Assembly (NCBI GenBank): GCA_027886185.1 | Contig: WOAB01000568.1 | Span: 5,712,501 to 5,776,500, forward strand | Direction: 5' to 3' | DNA from: Rheum nobile | Lineage: Eukaryota > Streptophyta > Magnoliopsida > Caryophyllales > Polygonaceae | DNA: 64,000 nucleotides | Shown: positions 1 through 10,647 of the stretch, one piece after another | Numbering within the stretch: the first letter of the stretch is position 1 | How the letters are laid out: every line of letters begins with the position of its first letter | The notes under the pieces: model-generated | Database searches by the model: none | What the model saw: the letters and a program-made list of their open reading frames with translations, nothing else | Told to the model about the DNA's origin: nothing | Program-made: the position numbers and the translations under genes

Positions 1-467
1 CAGTCCTCTTCAGTTTTCAACTGTTCTGCCTCTTTCATGGCTTTTTGTTCCAATGTAGGACTGAAATCGGCCACAAATTTGGATAAAGCTTGAGATTTGA
101 TCGCCGTTCTTGGATCATACTCGATATCGAATCCGCTAAGGTGTATAGCCCATTTAGCCATTCGTTCTGTAAATTATGGTTTTCTCATGACGACTTTCAT
201 GGGATGGTTAGTCATCACAATAATAGCATGTGATTCGAAGTAGGGTCTTAACTTGTTTGAGGCCATAACTAGTGCCAAGACTAATTTTTCAAGTGACGTG
301 TACCTTGCCTCGACAGGAAGTAAGGAACGACTTACGTAGTAGACTGGTGATTGTTTGCCGTCTTCTTCTCTGGTCAGGACTACACTGACGGCTGATTCTG
401 ATACGGCTAGGTACAGTGGTAATGGCTCGTCGTTTTTTGGTTTGGCTAGCAGGAGGGGACTCGCCAA
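1..467 (-). pseudogene. G1 RNase H region of gypsy pol (truncated by window edge)
   Basis: The minus-strand translation of 467-174 contains LYLAVSESAVSVVL, PVYYVSRSL, EARYTSLEKL and MTNHP, which is the usual plant gypsy RNase H-like region after RT. A TAA at about 174-176 interrupts it. The same frame then continues through 1-173 with RMAKWAIHLSGFDIEY and ALSKFVADFSP, the known downstream part of the Tat-type RNase H region. The domain therefore runs off the window edge and holds at least one nonsense mutation. It would degrade the RNA strand of the RNA/DNA hybrid during reverse transcription. Confidence 0.85.
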
Positions 468-509
468 ATATGCCTTTAAGTCTTGGAAGGCTTGCTTGTG
501 TGCTGCTGT

Positions 510-1523
510 TTAATCGAACGACTTGTTCTTTATTAGGGCTTCGTAAAAGAATTTGCATTTATCCGAAGACTTTGATATGAATCTGTTCAATGTTGCTATC
601 CAACCTATCAATTTCTTGACGTCTTTGACACATAGGGGGGACTTCAGGTTGACGATAGCCTTGATCTGGTCTGGACTGGCCTCGATCCCCCTTTGCGTCA
701 CCATGTATCCCAAGAATTTTCTTGAAGACACTCCGAAAGAGCATTTAGTCGGGTTTAGTTTCATGTTATATCTTTTCAATACCTCGAATTCTTCTTTTAG
801 GTGTTCGATGTGGTCCCCTGCCGCTTTGGACTTGACGAGCATGTCATCGATGTAAACTTCCATGGTTTCCCCGATCTGGTCTTTGAACATTCTGTTCACC
901 AGCCTCTGATACGTGGCCCCTGCGTTTTTCAATCCAAAAGGCATGACTTTGTAGCAGTACATACCTTGGCTTGTTATGAAGGTTGTCTTTTCTTGGTCGT
1001 CGGGGTCCATGAGAATTTGGTTGTATCCACTGAACGTGTCCATGAATGTTAACATTTCGTGTCCGACGGTCGCGCCAACCATGGCGTCGATATGTGGTAA
1101 TGGGAAGAAGTCTTTTGGACATGCCTTATTCAGGTGTGTGAAGTCAATGCATACTCTCCATTTCCCATTCTTCTTCTGAACTACGACGATGTTTGCTAGC
1201 CAGTCGGGATACTTGACTTCTCTTATTTTGCCTGTCTCGAGTAAGTTCTTGACCTCGTCGTCCATGATTTTGTTGCGCTCAGGTGCAAACTTTCTCCTTT
1301 TTTTTTGCTTTATCGGAGGATATGTGAGATCTACATTTAATTTGTGAGTAATAACATCTGGGGAGATCCCCACCATGTTTTCGTGTGACCAGGCAAAACA
1401 ATAAGAGTTTGACCGTAAAAAGGAAATTAAATATGATCTGGTCGAATCGTTCAGATCTGATCCGCCCATTACCGTTTGTGTTGGCTTTGAGGGATCCAGC
1501 GCGATCTCGTCGAGTTGTTCCAT
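510..1523 (-). pseudogene. G1 reverse transcriptase domain (Ty3/gypsy, Tat type)
   Basis: An open stretch of about 337 residues holds a nearly complete RT: WRVCIDFTHLNKACPKD, FMDTFSGYNQI, PFGLKNAGATYQ, then the catalytic YIDDMLVKS box and the FLGYMVTQRGIEA thumb motif. The active-site aspartates of YIDD are present, so the domain itself reads well. It is cut off from protease upstream (stops between about 1523 and 1842) and from RNase H downstream by a frame change near 510. In the intact polyprotein it would copy element RNA into DNA inside virus-like particles in the cytoplasm. Confidence 0.93.
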
Positions 1524-2738
1524 CTCTGGTTTGATGTATCGCGTGGTTCCTTCGCCACACTATGATTGCTATGCGGAGGACTTATCGACTGATCCTTTCA
1601 TTAAAGTGACATAGCATTCCTTAGCAGTCCGCTGGTCGCCTCTTATTTCCTATACCCCCCACTTAGTCGGGAATTTTATGGTCTGGTGGTAAGTGGAAGG
1701 TACAACTTTCATGGAGTGAATCCAGGGTCTGCCGAGGATTGTATTGTATGGGGATGAGCAGTCCAGTATTAAAAATTTTACCTGTTGGTTGACTCCACCA
1801 GCGTATGTTGGCAACACGATTTCGCCTTTGGTATATTTAACTTATCCGCTGAATCCTACCAGCGGGTTAGAGTTTCTAGTCAGGTCGTCCTCGCTTACAC
1901 CCATACCCTTCAAGGCATCGAGTGTCAACAAGTTGGTGGAGCTACCCGTGTCGATTAAAACGCGATGGATAAGGCAGTTACTAATCGAAAGGGAGATTAC
2001 CAAACCGTCGTGGTGGTCGCCTAACTCTTGGGCTTCCGAGTCGTCGAAAGTGATGGCGGGGGCGTTGGTGGTTTGTGATTGCCTCGCCTCCGCCGGAATC
2101 GGCCTATCGCCTTTGCTTTCTCGGGCGTATCTTTTGGCATCCGAGTACGTGTTTCCACACACGTCTGACCCTCCTGAAATGGTGTTAACAATTTTAGTGG
2201 GAATTGGAGAAGACGGCTTGTCAGATGTTACCTGGTCCATTCGATCGAGGGTTGCTTTGGCTTTGTCGGAGATGACATCGCGTAATAGTCCTTGCGCAAG
2301 GAGCCTCGCGACTTCCTTACGAAGGGCTATACATTCATCTGTCGAGTGTCCGTGGTCTCCGTGGAACTCACACCATCGGTTCATATCCTTCTTCGCGTCT
2401 GGTTTGTCGTTCCTCTGAGTCCATTTTACTTCTTTTCTGTACTTGTCAAAACTCTTTACGAGCTCCGACACGGAGACGTTGAAGTTGTAAGAGTGGAGCT
2501 TCAGAGGGAGAGCGGGGTTGCTCTTCCAATCCTTGTTCTTGTCATAAGAATTGTTTACCTGACTTGTGTCGCTCCGCTTCTTAGGATAAGGTTGGTGTCG
2601 TCGATCGTGTCGATGGTCCGAAGATGTTCTTCGATTGACTCGATCGGGGCTTTTGTTTGCCTTGTAAGGTTCTTCATCTTCTTCGAGTCTGACTTGCGCC
2701 ATAGTTTTGGCTTGTACATCTTCAAAGCTTCGGCACAA
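1524..2738 (-). pseudogene. G1 gag C-terminal part and retropepsin
   Basis: Reading down from 2738, a basic low-complexity stretch is followed by the gag zinc-binding motif CEFHGDHGHSTDEC (about 2330-2375). Next come LLAQGLLRD, the repeat-rich linker and the aspartic protease active site LIDTGSSTNLLTLDAL (about 1900-1950). The frame breaks near 1842, but the protease tail can still be read between 1842 and 1560 in another frame, with the LGRPWIHSM motif near 1720. Retropepsin cuts the Gag-Pol polyprotein into mature proteins. Several stops and frameshifts make this a pseudogene. Confidence 0.85.
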
Positions 2739-2963
2739 TATATTTGGTCAGTTTGCGGTAGAGCTCACTACCTCTGATCAAACCCCGACAGAATGCTTCG
2801 ATCGATGTTGGGACGTCGCAATGTGGGATTGCGACCTTCTCTTTGTTGTACCTATTAAGATAATCTCTTAGAGGTTCGCCATACCTTTGCATGATCATGT
2901 ACAGATCGCTTGATTGCTTTTCTAATTGTCGACTGCTAGCGAACTAAACTTTGAATGAATTGA

Positions 2964-3827
2964 TTAAGTCGGCGAAGGAAGCGATGAGCCTTGTGGTAAG
3001 TGCATAAGCCAAGTTAGTGCAGGTCCCGCAAGGGTCGTGCCAAAGCTTTTGCATATGACTGCCTCGCGGTTCCCTCTCTGGATCGAAATTGTCATTAATT
3101 TTTGTTTGTAAATTGAGACGTGATCATTGGGGTCCCCGGTCCCATCGTAGTTGGGCATATTGGGGACATGGAACTTTTTAGGAATCTCGACGCGTGCAAT
3201 CGCCTCTGCGAAAGACAAATCTTCGTATCCGTCGATTGCTTCTTTCTCGATTGGTTGGGGAACTACCGGGATCCGTGCGATGCGATCATCCAGAGTCTTC
3301 ATATGTTCATTGATAGCTTGCTGTATGAGGGCCTGGAGATCGGCTGGAGCTATTACCTGTGGATGGGTCGCTCGAGCTTCGGTGGGCTCGGCTACATAAC
3401 CCGGTATGTTAGTCTTAACAAAAGTGACCGGAGGGGTCTGGAACATACCAGTAGGTAGAGAGGCATTCGTCACCACTGCGGGTGTCGCGTCCACTCCATG
3501 CAAGTTGAGTCGTGTAGGCAGTCCCTCCGTATTGACTATGTGTCTTGAGCCTCCGGGGACTGATACGACCGAGTGTACCTGCGACTTCAAAAACTCATTT
3601 TTATGGGTTAATCGAGCGATTTCAGATTCAGATTGAGCACTTAGCGTTTCGATCCTGGCACACTATTGGGCCAGTTCCTCTTGAAGGACATTCATGGCTC
3701 TTGCGAGCTCTTGCATTTGCGAGTCTGTGACTATTTGGCCGTTGATGTCCTCTGCTTGGTTCATGATTTGGACATTGCCTTGAGCTTGATTTTCGACGAG
3801 GATCACGAGATTTCCAACATCGGCCAT
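2964..3827 (-). pseudogene. G1 gag (capsid) N-terminal region
   Basis: A start codon at 3825-3827 (reading MADVGNLVIL) opens the frame about 50 bases after the PBS. A TAG at about 3664-3666 follows EELAQ and interrupts it, after which the same frame continues through ARIETLSAQSESEIARL. The long stretch 3590-2964 contains a Tat-type gag core: ADLQALIQQAINEHM, FAEAIARVEIPKKFHVP, YDGTGDPNDHVSIYKQ, GPALTWLMHLPQ. The frame breaks near 2964, before the zinc-finger part. Gag builds the virus-like particle. Confidence 0.87.
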
Positions 3828-3877
3828 GATGGTATGAGTATCAGATTGATGATTGGATCATTGATTGGCTAGATGCC

Positions 3878-3895
3878 CCACGGTTGGCGCCAAAT
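3878..3895 (-). other. G1 primer-binding site
   Basis: On the minus strand the LTR end CCAAAACA is followed one base later by TTTGGCGCCAACCG. This has the TGGCGCC start typical of plant gypsy PBSs. I could not assign the tRNA from sequence alone. Confidence 0.75.
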
Positions 3896-4404
3896 TGTTT
3901 TGGGATGAAAAGATCGAACTGATCTAAATCGCCTTAAGAAGAGCAACTAGACAATAATCATATTAATAGTATCTAGAAAATCCGAATCAACTTAACAATG
4001 GAATGAAATAGATTAATGGATCGCAGAAAGTGAGATTATCCTCAAGAAAGAGAGAGTAATCGGATGCACTGATCCAGTTGACGGTCGCTTGAATATCAAA
4101 ACGATGAATTGAATCAGAGAGCAATCGGTGAAGATTAGTAAGAAAGTAAGAAATTGGAACTCGAATTCAATAATGATGATTGTGTGTTCCAAGAGCAGAG
4201 TTAATCTCTTTCTTATACATAATTACAGGGCTAAACTAATCATGCCATTGTCGTCCGAGATCCTAGGGATCCGTCGGGTCGTCCCCTCACTTCTCCGATA
4301 TTTTCTCAACCATTCCAACGTTCTCCATCTTGTTGCTTCCCTCAGATCATGGCCCGATTTACTCGTATTTGGGCCGACCTTATTGCTGATGTATAAGCCC
4401 AACA
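3896..4404 (-). repeat. G1 5' LTR
   Basis: The inner edge is fixed by the PBS: on the plus strand the LTR begins TGTTTTGGG at 3896. The outer edge is inferred from a matching inverted terminus GCCCAACA ending at 4404, giving about 509 bp with TG...CA ends. The second LTR is outside the window, so the outer edge could instead be a few bases further right. Confidence 0.65.
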
Positions 4405-4913
4405 CTTCCCACATTCGGAATCCTGGTGAGTTGGTTATGGCCGCAGGGGCGGTAGTCCTCGCCCACCATCACGCTCAGAGGGTAGAACCTAAGAGATCTA
4501 ATTCTCTTTCGGCTGCGAGAAGACGATGGCGCAGACGACTTGATGAGGCAAGACCTCGAGGAGGTCGACGTGGGAGGATTGCTGTTGGGGCATGGCTTGT
4601 GTAGGGGAGTGGGGGTCCGCGCTTATTGCGGGTGAAGATGGAGCTGAGGAAGCCGGCGATCTTGGACGGGGGCCGATCTTGAGCGGGGATATTACGGAGG
4701 AGGGGCCGCCGCAATTGGGCTTTCTTTAGGGGATGCAGTAGTAGTCATGGGACACCAACTGCTGCTGCTTGTCTTGTTCTTCTTGTTCCTTCTCGATCCA
4801 GTGCTCGATCATGATGGTCTTCTTCAGATTTACATTCTCACTCGGGTTCAGATCAATGGGATTGGGAGGGCAGTATGGCTGATCATCCGCGGCCTCCCTC
4901 ATAACGATGTCGA
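4405..4913 (-). pseudogene. 3' half of a broken host gene, BIG GRAIN 1-like relic
   Basis: On the minus strand from 4913 a frame reads IVMREAADDQ, CPPNPIDLN and then KKTIMIEHWIEKE, ending at TAA 4726-4728. A second frame (about 4714-4475) reads PPSKIAGFLSSIFTRNK. I recognise these as weak counterparts of two BIG GRAIN 1-like motifs: the ACLIEKWMEKK block and the PISPG..L.SFLNSLF block. BG1-like proteins are plant plasma-membrane-associated positive regulators of auxin response and organ size. The matching N-terminal half lies at 37603-38100 on the other side of the C1 insertion, on the same strand. Frame changes and stops mean it is not functional. The family assignment rests on short motifs. 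Confidence 0.5.
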
Positions 4914-5591
4914 TGTAGGGATTTAGATGCTTAAAGCGGAATTTCAGGAAAACGTTTCTCCTAACATATAACCAAGGATCTCATGCATAAACTAAATAGA
5001 TCATAGATAAGAAGAATTAATTACCTCTTGATGCATGTTTGAATCTTCCTGGAATGGGAAGATTAGAGCCTTAAGTGTGACTCCTCTAGTTGGTCCACCC
5101 GAGTATGAATCTGGATCGCCTAGGGCTCGATTGCTAGAACGAGGAACGAAGGTGAACGAGGGAGAACTCCAGGGAAGGAGGCAACCGTGTGGTATTGTAT
5201 GTCTGTTTAGGGTTTTCTCCTAGAAAGCCCTCCTTTTGTAATACCATATGTAGATATATTATTTCCTAAATTAATATATCTTTTATTATCAGTAATAACT
5301 CTTTATTACTAATAAGCCTTATCTCCCAAGCTATATCATATATAACTTTATATCATATACTTTATATAATATGTCTCCCAATAAACTGATCAAGTCCATA
5401 AACTCTAAGGGTGTGACCTTGTAGGACCCAATAATAATAGCAATAGACTTTATAACATATAGTCCATAAATCATAGTTGGCTTCTAGCAAAGCACTATGA
5501 CTACCTAAGATAACCGGATTATGAATCTCCATAAATGGTCCCACTTCATAATTAGTAATTGCACCTTTGATTAAAGGACACAATTCCTTCA
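4914..5591 (-). repeat. C1 3' LTR
   Basis: Begins TGTAGGGATTTAG and ends ACAATTCCTTCA on the plus strand. It matches 36926-37602 over its full length. The next bases on the inner side (5592-5606) give a minus-strand purine run GGACAAGTGGGAGAT, the likely PPT. Confidence 0.9.
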
Positions 5592-6423
5592 ATCTCCCAC
5601 TTGTCCTTAAAACAAGTGTGCAATGTTAAAATTCCTTTATCACTTAGTGTCTTATTTGACTATATGATGAAACTCATCTTTACCGCCAAATACGTTTCTT
5701 GAACTCTTGAGATCACATTGTCAGTACATATGATTACTAATAATCCATCTGAGCATGGCCATGCGTTTTCACAGTTCTCACTCTTCAAGTGGCCGAGACA
5801 CCAATCCTTTCCAAATGTATCGTGGTATACACGGAGTAGGAGGACATATTCAATCTTGTAAGACTACAGCTCCCACTCAACTTTTGGCAATCCCAATCAC
5901 TGCTTTTATAACTGCCTGTTACAGTCAGCGTTTCACAACGTCAAAGACATACCAGCAGTCAAATGATAACTATATCATACTCATGTCTAAGGAACTCACT
6001 AATCATGAATAATCCTAGAACTCCGTAGTAAAGTCCTGAGGAGTCCTAAGATCGGGTATGTCCGATATGTATCGGTATACACATCTATGTAATTGATTAG
6101 ACATCTTTATGTCCCTATAACATATGAAACCCAGTGTTATCAATCAATCTCACAATATGGTCTTTTGATTAAGTCATTTGTATCCAAGTTAACGACTTCG
6201 ACCATGGACTTCTAATAATTTTATAATTTCAGTTCACTTAATGGGGTTTCATTCACCAAAACATTTATGCTTGACTTATATATGAGTATCATTCACCAAA
6301 ACAGTTTGGATAGTTTATCTAATCCCAAGCAATGATTAAATAATAATATGAAACTCATATATAAGTCAAGCATAAATGTCTGTGATAACAATAAACAGGG
6401 TTTATCATAAAACAAACAATGTC
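5592..6423 (-). other. C1 3' untranslated region with perfect hairpin
   Basis: No coding sequence is visible between the RNase H relic and the PPT. It holds a 27-base perfect inverted repeat (6261-6287 against 6353-6379) with a loop of about 65 bases, and a direct repeat ATTCACCAAAACA at 6251 and 6290. Confidence 0.7.
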
Positions 6424-6864
6424 TCAAAATAACTCTCTAATGTGCTTGAGCCCCTTGGCCCGAGTGTGACTGTCATGCTTGGGCCTAGGCATGGGCTTGG
6501 TCAAAGGATCTGCAATGTTGTCGTCTGTGTGCACTTTCCACATCCTCACGTCTCCTCTATCAACATAGTGTCTGATCTTGTGGTACTTTTGTAGAAATTG
6601 TCTGGATTTCAAGCTCTTCCAGCTGACGGCTCCTCCATTCAGAATGAAGACGTATCTAGACTGAGATTCAAAATCATATCTGTCTATCTGGAAACTTGCA
6701 TCAGTATAGCCCTTGACGACCAGCTCGTCATCACCTCCAAATACCAAGAGATCATCCCTAGTCATTCTCAAGTACTTCATGATGTTCTTGGCTGCACTCC
6801 AATGTGCATCACCCGGGTTTGATTGGTACCTGCTACACATACCCAAAGCATATGCAACATCTAG
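6424..6864 (-). pseudogene. C1 copia RNase H, internally deleted
   Basis: The minus strand reads CSRYQSNPGDAHWSAAKNI, GYTDASFQ and SWKSLKSRQF, then jumps to KYHKIRHYV and DDNIADPLTKP. The usual middle block of copia RNase H, with the STTEAEY motif and the DN catalytic region, is missing, so the domain has an internal deletion of roughly 50 residues. The frame runs into the Athila A insertion at 6869. The upstream part of the same coding region resumes at 13332. It cannot be functional. Confidence 0.85.
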
Positions 6865-6869
6865 GTGAG

Positions 6870-8137
6870 TGATACGCTCTACTTTGTAGTGCGTAACTAG
6901 GAGTTGTTACTGGATATTAGGTACCATTTTGTGTGGGTTTAGAAGATATTTGAGGAGAATGAAGTTGTAGAGAAGAAGTGGTGGAAAAGAAGATTTTAGT
7001 GGAGTATTGAAGCATTAAGGAGCAATGAAGGCCACCACAAGAGAAGACCGCAAGCGAGAAGTAGAGATCGCGGCAGAACCAAATCCACGGGTGCGGAATT
7101 ATTTCCGCAGGCGCAGATTCATCAGCGAACGAGAAGCAGTAACAGCGGAGCAACAGAGACAAAACCACGGGCGCGGAATGAAGCGAGAGTGAGAATTCGG
7201 TGAAGTGTGAAACCGCGGTCATGGGTGAACAGTGTCGCGGTCGCGGGTTTCCCTTCTGGCTCGGAGTTACAATTTCGTCTGAGATCTTTTGTTTACCTTA
7301 TTTATTTTATTTTATTTTCTTTTTATTCTGGTTATTATATTCTAGGAGATTATTATTATCTTTTTAGAAATTAGGGTTTGCTAGGTTATTTTTATCTTTA
7401 TTAGACATGAGCCTTTTGGTTATCAACTTTATCATCGTTCATTCTTTTTCCCTTAGAGTTTTATGCTTTGAAGACTATGAAGAACTAAGCAACCATTGCT
7501 TAGTCCGACGATTGATGCCTTCGTTTGTATTTGGTTGTGAGATTATAACTCTATTTCCTTTCCTTTGATTATATTGATTCTCTTTGTGCTTCATCCCATT
7601 GATTCTTGCTGATTTGACTAGCCTGATCATCTAGTTGATATTAGTGATTTTCTATTGCTAGGGTTTGGATATTTCTAGTTGAAATCCCTTATCTTGTGTA
7701 GCAACCACGATTTACAGGAACTAGTTGTGAATGTTTATTGTGAAGAGAATTGATTACATGTCGAGTACTGACTAGTTGTTAAGTAATGCATGTATCCTGC
7801 TTAATTCCTATGCATACTGTTGCCGTTAGATTGAATCTTGATGGTTTCTCGATTGTTTAATGGTAAGTATTTTCAGGGCTAGTTGACCTGTCTATCAAAC
7901 TGAAGTGTGGATATTTGTCTGGCTAAGTTACTTCTCACTCATTGTTTACATCTTTTGCATTGATTTACATTGTTATTTGATACAAACCTAAAATCCCCCC
8001 TTTTGTTACTATTGGCATACAACCTTTGCAATTAGGAAGATTGCTTACCTCCCTGTGGGATCGATCCTTAATTACCCTACTACGTTAGTTAGGTTTTTGA
8101 GGTTATTTGATAGGTGTTTACGACAAACCCCTCATCA
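6870..8137 (+). repeat. Athila A 5' LTR
   Basis: 1268 bp, TGATACGC...CCTCATCA. Compared with the 3' LTR it lacks about 64 bp near 7893 and has about 13 extra bases at its start. It carries several GC-rich motifs (7075-7255) of the GCGGTCGC type. Confidence 0.88.
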
Positions 8138-8141
8138 AATT

Positions 8142-8160
8142 TGGCGCCGTTGCCGGGGAG
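8142..8160 (+). other. Athila A primer-binding site (tRNA-Asp type)
   Basis: TGGCGCCGTTGCCGGGGAG begins four bases after the LTR end. It is complementary to the 3' end of plant tRNA-Asp, the usual Athila primer. Confidence 0.85.
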
Positions 8161-8222
8161 GCAAAGTTTCAACTTTTCCTGCTTGTTTGTTTGTGTGCGA
8201 ACTATTGTGTGGACCTATCTTA

Positions 8223-9558
8223 TGGTCCACACCCGTGCTACTGACTCTCCAACCTTAGATCTTGATACAGAAATTGGGAGGACACTTTCCAGGAACCGTA
8301 GAGCATCCCGCACGCAACTCGAGATGGCTGAGGAACAGACTTTGAGACAGTTGACTGCGCCGAATCTAGAACAGCAGCCGCTTGCTGTGCAATATCCGGA
8401 GCTAGCTGATGGCGTGAATTTTGAGCTAAAATCTGGGTTGATTCATTTACTACCCCACTTCCATGGGATGAGTGGAGAAGACCCCAACAAGCATCTCTCT
8501 GAATTTCACGCTGTCTGCAGCAGCATGAAGCCAAGTAACATTACTAAGGACCAGATCAAGCTGAGGCCTTTCCTTTCTCTCTGAAGGATGCGACCAATGA
8601 TTGGTTCTATTATTTGGCTCCAAGAAGCATAGATACATGGGCGAAGATGAAGAAAGCCTTTCTGGAGAAGTATTTCCCTGCAACGAAGCTCAATAGCTTG
8701 AAGAGGAACATTAGCAACATCGAACAGCATGCTACTGAGACGTTGTATGAGTATTATGAGAGGTTCAAGATGTTGATATCAAGCTGTCCATACCATGGTT
8801 ATTCTGACCAAGACCTTGTTCTATATCTGTATGGTGGACTTCTTGATGATGAGCGCAGGATGGTGAACGCAACCTATGGCGGTAACATTCTAAACAAGAC
8901 GCCAGCTGTAGCATTCGGGATATTCTTTGAGCTATCTGAGGGCTCACGACAAATCAGCAAGAGAGCAAGTTCTCAAGCAGTTAAGGCCGCAAATTCTCAG
9001 CCATCGTCCTCACTACTTTCTGAGATGGCTGAGATGAAGGAGATGATGAGGCAGTTCATGGTTAAAGGCAACCAACAACAGGTCAAGGCCTATGGCATAT
9101 GCTATGATACGATGCACCCCACAGATGTGTGTCCAACGCTGCAGGAGCCCACAACTGAAGTCAAGGCCATGGGAGATTTTGGACCTCCTAGACCGAGATA
9201 TGACCCGTACTCCAACACCTACAATCCAGGATGGAGAGATCACCCTAATTTGAGGTACGGGAACCAACAAAATCCTCCTCAAGGCCGTGATGACCAAGAG
9301 TTCCACCCGAGGCCACAACAGTTTCCACCACACCAACATCAATTTCAGCAGCCTGGAGGTCAACAACAACAGTTTAGACCGCAATACGAGCCTAGACCTC
9401 AAGGCCAAAGTTCCAGTTCATCTATGTCTATGGACGATCAGATCAAGTCTCTTGCGCAGTGCATGACCGGTATTACTCAGACGGTGTCCACCATGCAGAA
9501 CAACATGATACAATTTCAGCATAAGACCAAGTCCAGTAGTCAGAACTTGGAGAAATAG
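8223..9558 (+). pseudogene. Athila A gag
   Basis: The start at 8223 (reading MVHTRATDS) matches the start in Athila B. The gag core reads ELKSGLIHLLPHFHGMSGED, then WAKMKKAFLEKYFPATKLN, LYEYYERFKML and DLVLYLYGGL. A CCHC-like stretch GICYDTMHPTDVCPTLQE and a Gln/Pro-rich tail (about 9180-9420) follow. A single-base loss near 8563 (KLRPFLSL stop, against KLRAFPFSLRD in Athila B) shifts the frame. A TAG at 9556-9558 replaces the glutamine that Athila B has in EKQVEQ. Gag would form the particle. Confidence 0.9.
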
Positions 9559-10647
9559 GTTGAACAAATCTCAATAGTTGTGAGCAAACTAGAGGCTAGG
9601 GATGCGCATAAACTCCCATTACAGACGATATTTGAATCCAGTGCAGAACGTCAGTGCGATGATGGAGGCTGCAGAGGAGAAACTGCGACCGCGGTTTGGT
9701 GCCAGACCGCTCTATGCAGAATGAAGAAAATTCGGACGAACATCGTAACAATCCGCCACCGCAGAATAACTTCCGCGACCGCGGTTTTCTTCCTGAAGAA
9801 CCAGAATCTCAAGAAGCGAAACTACGACCGCGGTTGGAAACCCGCGACCGCGGTTTGTCCACTGATGGCCCAGAATTTCCAGATGCTGAACCGCGACCGC
9901 GGTTTGCCTACTGACGTCCAGGATGATTATGTTCGACTATATTTCCCTCCACTCAGTGCATACAAGCCCGTTGCGCCATTTCCTGAAGCATTGAAGGACA
10001 CTAGAAGGCCGAAAAACGACAAAGAGATCTTCGAGACCTTCAGTAACTGCGAGGTAAACATTCCGTTAATCACGTTGGTTAAGAGCATTCCTCGCTATGC
10101 AAATTTTTTGAAGGAATTATTCAAGATTAAGAGGAAGACAAAAGAGAAAACGTAGAAGAAGGTCCAGGTGAATGAGAATGTATCCGCTATGCTGCAAAAG
10201 CGGATGCCCAAAAAATGCAGCGACCCTGGCATGTTTAGCATTCCTTGCAAGATAGGTGACACCACGTTCGCTAAAGCCATGCTAGATTTGGGTGCATCTA
10301 TAAATGTGTTGCCTCTCTCGCTGTATGAATCTTTGGGGCTTGGACCATTGCATAAGACATGGAATGTGTATCCCAAAGGAGTCGTGCAGGATGTTCTGGT
10401 AGAAGTCGATAAGCTAATTTTCCCTACTGACTTCTTTGTAATGGATACGGGACAAGACAAGAATGCAGCCCTTGTGATGTTGGGTAGGCCGTTTCTAAAA
10501 ACGGCGAACACAAAAATTGATTTGAGTAGTGGTTCACTCACCATGGAGTTTGATGGGTTGAGGGTTGAATACAACATTGATGATGCAAAGAGACATCCTC
10601 CTGATTTTGATCCCAAGTGTTCGGTTGGTGTGAACAACCCAAGCTGA
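9559..10647 (+). pseudogene. Athila A linker with GC-motif minisatellite and retropepsin
   Basis: The frame continues after the gag stop with VEQISIVVSKLEARD, then a linker (9680-9910). There, repeats of the CGCGACCGCGG motif are translated as Asp-Arg-Gly-rich peptides. Next come FPEALKDTRRPKNDKE, the ENVSAMLQKRMPKKCSDPGMF block and the aspartic protease site MLDLGASINVLPLSLYESLGL (about 10276-10340). Then follow YPKGVVQDVLVEVDKL, FVMDTGQDK and MLGRPFLKT. About ten residues present in Athila B after the SLGLG block are deleted. DLG replaces the usual DTG or DSG, as is normal in Athila. A stop at about 10153 breaks the frame. Confidence 0.87.

Larger units (their letters stand above)
1..4404 (-). 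mobile_element. G1: Ty3/gypsy Tat-type LTR retrotransposon, 5' part (3' end outside window)
   Basis: Read on the minus strand from 4404 downward, the order is LTR, PBS, gag, retropepsin, reverse transcriptase, RNase H. That is the gypsy order before integrase. The RT wording (KACPKD, FSGYNQI, PFGLKNAGATYQRLVN) is typical of the plant Tat/Ogre/Retand group. The coding region is broken by in-frame stops and frame changes in every domain, so this is a dead copy. Its integrase and 3' LTR would lie left of base 1, so no TSD can be checked. It lies directly next to the 3' half of the broken host gene. Confidence 0.88.

Noticed and set aside
1744..2418. Plus-strand ORF of 224 codons
   Set aside because: It is the antisense of the G1 gag/protease coding region; no domain of its own.
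4475..4714. Independent small gene of 79 codons
   Set aside because: Better explained as the C-terminal frame of the broken BIG GRAIN 1-like gene, together with 4729-4913.
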